From positions 1-17,910 of the forward strand of contig CAMVBK010000060.1 of NCBI GenBank assembly GCA_947165685.1: a stretch of 17,910 nucleotides of DNA. The letters run 5' to 3'. Positions 1 through 4,725 of the stretch are shown piece by piece; position 1 is the stretch's first letter, and each line of letters begins with the position of its first letter. Both the position numbers and the translations under genes were made by a program. This stretch comes from F23-D06 sp947165685 (GTDB lineage: Bacteria > Bacteroidota > Bacteroidia > Bacteroidales > WCHB1-69). Under the pieces are notes generated by a model. That model was not told where the DNA came from. It made no database searches and saw only the letters and a program-made list of their open reading frames with translations.

Positions 1-1
1 G

Positions 2-706
2 ACCTTCCTCATCCGCCAGATGCAGCATTTCCGCACCGACATCACCACGCTGGAGCGCATCGAAGCCTCGGCGACCGCCTTCGACCGCCCCCCGGAGGCC
101 ATGAATACCGCCTTGCCGCTGCTCTACCAAACCGGCTACCTCACCATCAAGGAGTACGACCGGGAGTCCAACTCCTATATCCTGTCCATCCCGAACAACG
201 AGGTCCGCACGGGATTCATCGACGGGCTGATCCCCACCTACGTCGGGCTGGACGGAAGCTACGTGCAGGATGGCTTCGCCCTGAAGTTCTGGCGCGCCCT
301 GAAAAAGCGCGACATCGACCTCGCCATGAAGGAGATGAAGGCCTACTTCGCCGGACTGCCCTACGTGGAGGGCTTCCAAAAGAAGTTGGAGGAGGTGAAA
401 AACTATGAGGGGTTCTACGAATGGTCGCTGTACCTGATCTTCTCGATGCTCAACGTCTATGTGCGAACGCAGGTGAAGTGTGCGGGCGGCCGCACCGACG
501 TTGTGGTGGAGATGCCCGACACCACCTACGTCCTCGAACTCAAGGCAAACGGCACGGCGCAGGAGGCCTTGGACCAGATCAACAGCAAAGGCTATGCCCA
601 TCCTTACGAGACCGAAGGCCGCCAGGTCGTGAAGGTGGGCGTGGCGTTCGAGCGGGAGACGATGACGGTGGGGGATTACATAGTGGAATTAGGAATTAGG
701 AATTAG
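2..706 (+). CDS. AAA-ATPase-like / PD-(D/E)XK nuclease family protein, C-terminal part (5' partial)
   Basis: The reading frame is open from the first bases of the window (TFLIRQMQH...), so the gene begins upstream and only its C-terminal part is present. The visible C-terminus contains GRTDVVVEMPDTTYVLELK, which fits the PD-(D/E)XK pattern (D, then E-x-K on the next strand). It is followed by A-x-x-Q-I-x-x-K-G-Y and a strand ending near VKVGVAFERE. This arrangement is typical of the large Bacteroidota family with an N-terminal AAA-ATPase-like domain and a C-terminal PDDEXK_9-type domain. The ATPase part lies outside the window. The biological role of the family is not established; a nuclease-related or mobile-element function is inference. 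The last residues (LGIRN) and the stop codon lie in a 7-bp tandem repeat, so the native 3' end may have been altered. Confidence 0.8.
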   Translation, partial: TFLIRQMQHFRTDITTLERIEASATAFDRPPEAMNTALPLLYQTGYLTIKEYDRESNSYILSIPNNEVRTGFIDGLIPTYVGLDGSYVQDGFALKFWRALKKRDIDLAMKEMKAYFAGLPYVEGFQKKLEEVKNYEGFYEWSLYLIFSMLNVYVRTQVKCAGGRTDVVVEMPDTTYVLELKANGTAQEALDQINSKGYAHPYETEGRQVVKVGVAFERETMTVGDYIVELGIRN

Positions 707-711
707 GAATT
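685..711. repeat. 7-bp tandem repeat (GGAATTA), about 3.9 copies
   Basis: Perfect units occupy 685-691, 692-698 and 699-705, followed by a partial unit. The array supplies the stop codon (704-706) of the upstream gene. Because the unit contains TAG and its length is not a multiple of 3, a run of three units closes all reading frames. Confidence 0.9.
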
Positions 712-741
712 GAGGATTGGGTTGGAAAAAGCTTGCTCTCT

Positions 742-2013
742 ATGGCACAGAACCTATCAGCATATCAACGATTTTTTCTCATCACGCTGATATTGTGTCT
801 TTTATCAACCTTATTTCCGACACTGCTCTATTCCCAAAACGACATACCCTCCAACGGCAACCCGGTCATTGAAATGTATTTTGTGCCCTCCTGCACGTCT
901 ATGTCCGACGCGCAAACAAGCACCAAACCTAAGGGATTCTACATCGCCAAACACAAGGTCACGCGACGGCTTTGGAACGAGATCATGGGCACCTACGCGG
1001 ACAGGGAGGCCGACGATTACCTGCCCGTGACCAACGTCTCCCGCGACGAGGTGCAGCTCTTCATCTTATGGCTCAACCAGAAGACGAAGATGCAGTACCG
1101 TCTCCCCACGGAATCGGAATGGACATGTGCTGTCCGATCGGGCCTCCTTCCGGATGTTACCCCTTCCTTCTACCTCGGCGGCAACGATGCCTCCACGGGA
1201 TTCCGACTGGCGATGGACCACGAGGGCAATGACGATGACAATGACTATAACAATGAATATAACAATAACTATAACAATAACTATAACAATGACTATAACA
1301 ATGACTATAACAATGACTATAACTTAGACTATAACAATGACCGTGACTTTGTGCGGGGGGAGGGAGATTCTGCGAGGAAGGCGGGAAACACTCCCCCACC
1401 CTCCCAAACGACTGCCGCCGACACCGTCAAGGCCAGTCTCCGGGAGCTCCTCGCCGCCGAGAAAGCCGCCGAACGAAAGGAACGTGCGACCCGGCGAAAG
1501 GCTTACCTCAACGCCCTCCCGCTGACCACCTTCTTCACCCTCAACGCCCAATACACCGCCATGCCGCAATGGTCGTTCGGGTTCAAGGTCGGCACGGTGA
1601 AGTTCTTCGGCTGGTATCTCAGCGCGATGACCAACTTCAACTTCCGAGGGGCCTTCTCCCCATTCACTCCCGACGAACATTACGTCCTCACCGGCATCTC
1701 CAAGACCACCTACATGGAAGGCCAATTAGGGTTCGTCGTACGGCCGCACAACCTGGTCTCCGTCCATCTCGGGGCCGGCTACGGCTACCGCACCCTCAAC
1801 CTCGAAAGCGACCATGGCTGGCACCATTACCCGAAACGGAGCTATTACGGTCCCACAGCCTCGCTCGGTGTGATGTTCCATGTCAAGGGCGTGGCACTCT
1901 CGGCGGAAGCCTGCGGGATGGTTTATAATTTGAACTCGATCAACGACGTGCGGGGCGCGTTTGGCGTGAAGATGGGGGTGGGATTTTGTTTGCCCCGTGA
2001 AAAAAAACAATGA
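742..2013 (+). CDS. Secreted protein: abbreviated FGE/SUMF1-like domain, DYNN repeat linker, outer-membrane-barrel-like C-terminus
   Basis: I chose the ATG at 742, because the in-frame TTG at 733 only adds three residues. A signal peptide (residues 1 to about 32, hydrophobic FFLITLILCLLSTLF) is followed by an FGE-like segment, about residues 40-145. It shows FYIAKHKVTRRLWNEIMG, LPVTNVSRDEVQLFILWLN and YRLPTESEWTCAVRSG. Shortly afterwards comes STGFRLAM, which in FGE-fold proteins is the extreme C-terminus. About 80 residues of the usual core are therefore absent, including the region that carries catalytic cysteines in true FGE. An array of eight 4-residue repeats follows (about residues 168-199). 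The last 170 residues have alternating aromatic strands (WSFGFKVGTVKFFGWYLSAMTNF and so on), which fits an outer-membrane beta-barrel. Its stop overlaps the next ORF's first ATG (ATGA). A structural or binding role is more likely than catalysis. Function unknown. Confidence 0.8.
   Translation: MAQNLSAYQRFFLITLILCLLSTLFPTLLYSQNDIPSNGNPVIEMYFVPSCTSMSDAQTSTKPKGFYIAKHKVTRRLWNEIMGTYADREADDYLPVTNVSRDEVQLFILWLNQKTKMQYRLPTESEWTCAVRSGLLPDVTPSFYLGGNDASTGFRLAMDHEGNDDDNDYNNEYNNNYNNNYNNDYNNDYNNDYNLDYNNDRDFVRGEGDSARKAGNTPPPSQTTAADTVKASLRELLAAEKAAERKERATRRKAYLNALPLTTFFTLNAQYTAMPQWSFGFKVGTVKFFGWYLSAMTNFNFRGAFSPFTPDEHYVLTGISKTTYMEGQLGFVVRPHNLVSVHLGAGYGYRTLNLESDHGWHHYPKRSYYGPTASLGVMFHVKGVALSAEACGMVYNLNSINDVRGAFGVKMGVGFCLPREKKQ
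1243..1338 (+). repeat. In-frame 12-bp tandem repeat encoding [D/E/N]YNN, 8 copies
   Basis: Eight consecutive 12-bp units (GACTATAACAAT and variants) encode DYNN, EYNN, NYNN, NYNN, DYNN, DYNN, DYNL, DYNN. The unit length is a multiple of 3, so copy-number change would lengthen or shorten the linker without shifting the frame. Confidence 0.9.
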
Positions 2014-2049
2014 AAGTCATGAAGTTGCAGTTACATAATACGTTTGAGA

Positions 2050-2210
2050 TTCCGCCAGTTCCTGACGTCTCTGGCGGAATGGTGCATCGTGGTCAAGGTC
2101 AAAAGGGGAAAAAGATGGGCGGCGAACGAGACATCTTTGGCCACAGTACAATTTATCTCGCCGCCCATCTTTTTCCCTCTCGCCTATTCAACAGTGTGCA
2201 CCATTCCGCC
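2050..2210. repeat. Nested inverted repeat, MITE/REP-like, between two FGE-like genes
   Basis: Three sets of arms are visible. The outer arms are GGCGGAATGGTGCA at 2073-2086 and its perfect complement at 2197-2210 (14 bp). The inner arms at 2103-2125 and 2158-2180 are complementary over 23 bp with one mismatch. A short hairpin has arms TTCCGCCAG at 2050-2058 and CTGGCGGAA at 2071-2079. The structure lies inside the open frame that runs from 2010. A non-autonomous mobile element or an intergenic regulatory hairpin would both explain it; no transposase is present. Confidence 0.75.
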
Positions 2211-2219
2211 GCGAACACA

Positions 2220-3149
2220 GTGAGCGAGCGGGATCTCCCACATTGCTTTTCTCTGGTTGTTGTGGCTTTTTTTGTTGCCGTTGCCGCTGTCTTCGCCTCC
2301 TGCGGCAAGGATCCCGTCTTTGTACAGGGCGATTACATCTATGAAAATGAGGATTTCACCCCTGTGGACAATGTCAACGGGATCCTCATCCACTGGGCCG
2401 ACACGATGGACATTGGCGAGGAGCAGAAAAACGTGATACGGAACCTGATCGCGAATCTGGTGCGGGTGGAGGGCGGCACGTTCCAGATGGGCGCGCAGAA
2501 TGCCGACCCGGCGGGCAGCAACTACGATCCGGAGGCGCAAAGCAACGAGAGGCCCGTGCACGAAGTGACGCTCAGCGACTACCATATCGGCAAGTTCGAG
2601 CTCACCCAGCAGGAATGGTGCACGGTCATGGGCTACGAGTTGGACTGGTCGGAACAGTATGGGAAAGGCGACGACTTCCCCGCCTACAATGTGTCGAGGA
2701 GCGAGGCGCTGCGGTTTCTGGAGAAACTGAGTGCCATGACCCGGTTGCCCTTCCGGCTGCCCACCGAGGCGCAGTGGGAGTATGCCGCACGGGGCGGTTC
2801 CCGCTCGCTGCACTTCCGTTTCAGCGGCAGCAACAACGCGGACGACGTGGCCTGGCACAACGGAAATGCCGGAGGCGGGCTGCACAAAGCGGGTGAGAAA
2901 CACCCTAACGAACTGGGTTTCCACGACATGAGCGGAAACTTATGGGAGTGGTGTTCAGACACATACGGGACATATCCCGCCACACCGCAGACCGACCCGA
3001 TCACTGAATCTGGTGTACAATACGTGCTGCGCGGCGGCGCATGGACCTACCAGCCCGCCTACTGCCGCACCACCTGCCGGGATGCCTACAACGGTAACAC
3101 CGCCAGCGTGTCCGTAGGCTTCCGGGTGGCGATGGAGTGCCGCCCGTAG
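2220..3149 (+). CDS. FGE/SUMF1-fold lipoprotein (non-canonical active site)
   Basis: The frame is open from an ATG at 2010 that overlaps the previous stop. However, residues encoded by 2010-2219 come from an inverted-repeat structure and do not resemble a signal. A GTG at 2220 puts a lipoprotein signal at the N-terminus (LVVVAFFVAVAAVFASC, lipidated Cys about residue 28), so I prefer it, with moderate confidence. A complete SUMF1 domain follows: RVEGGTFQMGAQN, PVHEVTLSDYHIGKFELTQQEW, FRLPTEAQWEYAARGG, ELGFHDMSGNLWEWCSDTYG, YVLRGGAW and a C-terminal VGFRVAMECRP. In the active-site segment GGAWTYQPAYCRTTC, the first catalytic Cys position of true FGE is occupied by Tyr and only the second Cys remains. 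Sulfatase activation by formylglycine formation is therefore unlikely. This family often serves structural roles (for example GldJ/GldK-type lipoproteins); a specific role cannot be assigned. Confidence 0.8.
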   Translation: MSERDLPHCFSLVVVAFFVAVAAVFASCGKDPVFVQGDYIYENEDFTPVDNVNGILIHWADTMDIGEEQKNVIRNLIANLVRVEGGTFQMGAQNADPAGSNYDPEAQSNERPVHEVTLSDYHIGKFELTQQEWCTVMGYELDWSEQYGKGDDFPAYNVSRSEALRFLEKLSAMTRLPFRLPTEAQWEYAARGGSRSLHFRFSGSNNADDVAWHNGNAGGGLHKAGEKHPNELGFHDMSGNLWEWCSDTYGTYPATPQTDPITESGVQYVLRGGAWTYQPAYCRTTCRDAYNGNTASVSVGFRVAMECRP

Positions 3150-3164
3150 GTCGCACCGCCGAAC

Positions 3165-3248
3165 CTATTTTTGCGAAAATTTGTGTATCAGCCATTTTTA
3201 TTCGCGAAAATTTGTATTTTTGCGCGTTTTATTCGCAAAAATTTGTAT
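3165..3248 (+). promoter_or_regulatory. Three direct repeats at exact 31-bp spacing upstream of fic (operator candidate)
   Basis: The core GCGAAAATTTGT occurs at 3173-3184 and 3204-3215, and as GCAAAAATTTGT at 3235-3246. Copies 2 and 3 agree at 21 of 22 positions (3196-3217 and 3227-3248). The third core ends at the base before the fic start codon. A 31-bp period is close to three helical turns, so all copies face the same side of the DNA. Confidence 0.75.
3213..3223 (+). promoter_or_regulatory. Bacteroidota -7 promoter box for fic
   Basis: TGTATTTTTGC matches TAnnTTTG with the TG and C extension shared by five other promoters in the window. It lies between repeat copies 2 and 3, so bound repressor would block it. 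A second, weaker TATTTTTG lies at 3166-3173. No convincing -33 TTTG is seen at the usual distance. Confidence 0.6.
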
Positions 3249-4710
3249 GGTCTATCTCGACACAAACAAAGAAATCATATTCGCATCTTCGAATCCGGAG
3301 GTGTCGAGAGCTATTTCCGGATTGCTTTCTGAGGGAAAATTGCGGAAGATAGCCCCTAAAATCTATTCCTCCAACCTCGTTGACAGTCCGGAGAGCATTG
3401 TCCGTCGCAACATCCTCCATATTCTGATGTGGCGTTTTCCTGGGACAGTCATCAGTCACCGAAGCGCCTACGAAATGCGCATCACCCCTTCCGGCGACTT
3501 TTTCCTGACCGGAAAATCCAACCGGAACGTCAAGGATTTGCCAGGGGTGACCGTCCATATTCTCAAAGGTCCCGAACCGGACGAAAAAGACATGCGATAC
3601 GGCAACATGTTCATTGCCAGCGAATATAGATGGATGTTGGAAAACATGCAGCAGACCAAGAAAGAAGGGGGATGTTCCAAGATTCTGCCGCAAGAAGTTG
3701 TGGAAAAGAAATTGGGAAGCGTGATGATTGCCGGCGGCGAGGATGCGCTAAACGATTATCGGGACCAATTGCGTGCCACGGCACAGCGTCTCGGCATGGA
3801 TCGGGAGTTCAAACGAATCAATATTCTGATTTCGGCGATTTTGGCCACGCATTCAGCAGATGTTCTGTCTTCACCTGCGACAAGGGCGATGGCGGCGGGA
3901 ATGCCCTACGATGAGAATCGTAAAGCACTCTTTGAGACATTGTTCGATGCCCTGCAAAGTCATCATTTTCTTTCATATCCAGTAGTCTCCTCCGAGTTAG
4001 AGTACCGGAATATTGCATTTTACGAGAGCTATTTCTCGAATTATATTGAAGGAACGGAGTTCGAGGTGGACGAGGCCAGGAGAATTGTAGAGTCCGGTTT
4101 GCCAGCCGCCCACCGTTCTGAAGACTCCCACGACATATTAGGGACATTCAATGTGGTTTCTAACCGCAGTGAGATGCAGCAATGCCCCGAGTCCATCCAA
4201 GATCTAAAGGATATTCTCCAACGCCGCCATACCATCCTGCTGTCTGGGAGGCCCGACTTGCATCCCGGGCAGTTCAAGGAGCGCAACAACCGGGCTGGGA
4301 ATAAGGAGTTTGTTGATTACAAGTTAGTTCCCGGCACGTTGGAGGTGGGATTCAGCTATTATGCCGCCCTTTCCTCCCCGATGGCAAGGGCTGTCTATAT
4401 GATGTTCCTCATCAGCGAGACCCATCCCTTTGACGACGGCAACGGCAGGGTGGCGCGGATGATGATGAACGCAGAGCTCTTCAAAGCGGGAGAGGCGAAA
4501 ATCATCGTTCCTACAGTCTGTCGGGAGGATTATTTGCTCGCTTTAAGGAAGTTAAGCCGTCAAAAAGATCCATCTGCATACCTGAAAGTTATGGATATGC
4601 TGCATCGTTTCACCGCAACGCTTTATGGTCGGTCCACCGATGAGATGTTACAGTACCTGTACAAATGCAACGCCTTCTCCGAAGCCGACGAGCAATATCT
4701 AAGATTCTAA
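3247..4710 (+). CDS. Fic family protein with AbiEi-like winged-helix N-terminus (class II, self-inhibited)
   Basis: The ATG at 3247 is preferred over an upstream TTG at 3181, which would translate the operator repeats. The protein is 487 aa. Residues 393-404 read HPFDDGNGRVAR, a complete Fic motif (HxFx(D/E)GNGRxxR) with the catalytic His, so AMP transfer from ATP to a protein hydroxyl is the expected reaction. S264-NYI-E268-G269 matches the class II inhibitory motif (S/T)xxxE(G/N), whose Glu blocks productive ATP binding. Residues about 1-75 (VSRAISGLLSEGKLRKIAPKIYSS...PESIVRRN...PGTVISHRSAYE) resemble the wHTH of AbiEi-type antitoxins and regulators, which suggests DNA binding and autoregulation. 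Upstream are three 31-bp-spaced repeats; a secreted protein gene starts 15 bp downstream. The target protein is unknown. Base composition is visibly more AT-rich than in the genes around rnr, which may reflect transfer. Confidence 0.88.
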   Translation: MVYLDTNKEIIFASSNPEVSRAISGLLSEGKLRKIAPKIYSSNLVDSPESIVRRNILHILMWRFPGTVISHRSAYEMRITPSGDFFLTGKSNRNVKDLPGVTVHILKGPEPDEKDMRYGNMFIASEYRWMLENMQQTKKEGGCSKILPQEVVEKKLGSVMIAGGEDALNDYRDQLRATAQRLGMDREFKRINILISAILATHSADVLSSPATRAMAAGMPYDENRKALFETLFDALQSHHFLSYPVVSSELEYRNIAFYESYFSNYIEGTEFEVDEARRIVESGLPAAHRSEDSHDILGTFNVVSNRSEMQQCPESIQDLKDILQRRHTILLSGRPDLHPGQFKERNNRAGNKEFVDYKLVPGTLEVGFSYYAALSSPMARAVYMMFLISETHPFDDGNGRVARMMMNAELFKAGEAKIIVPTVCREDYLLALRKLSRQKDPSAYLKVMDMLHRFTATLYGRSTDEMLQYLYKCNAFSEADEQYLRF

Positions 4711-4725
4711 TTATCAAGCAAGACA

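Noticed and set aside
3181..3246. TTG start at 3181 for the Fic protein
   Set aside because: It would translate the operator-like repeats and lies upstream of the best promoter box; ATG 3247 gives a normal N-terminus.
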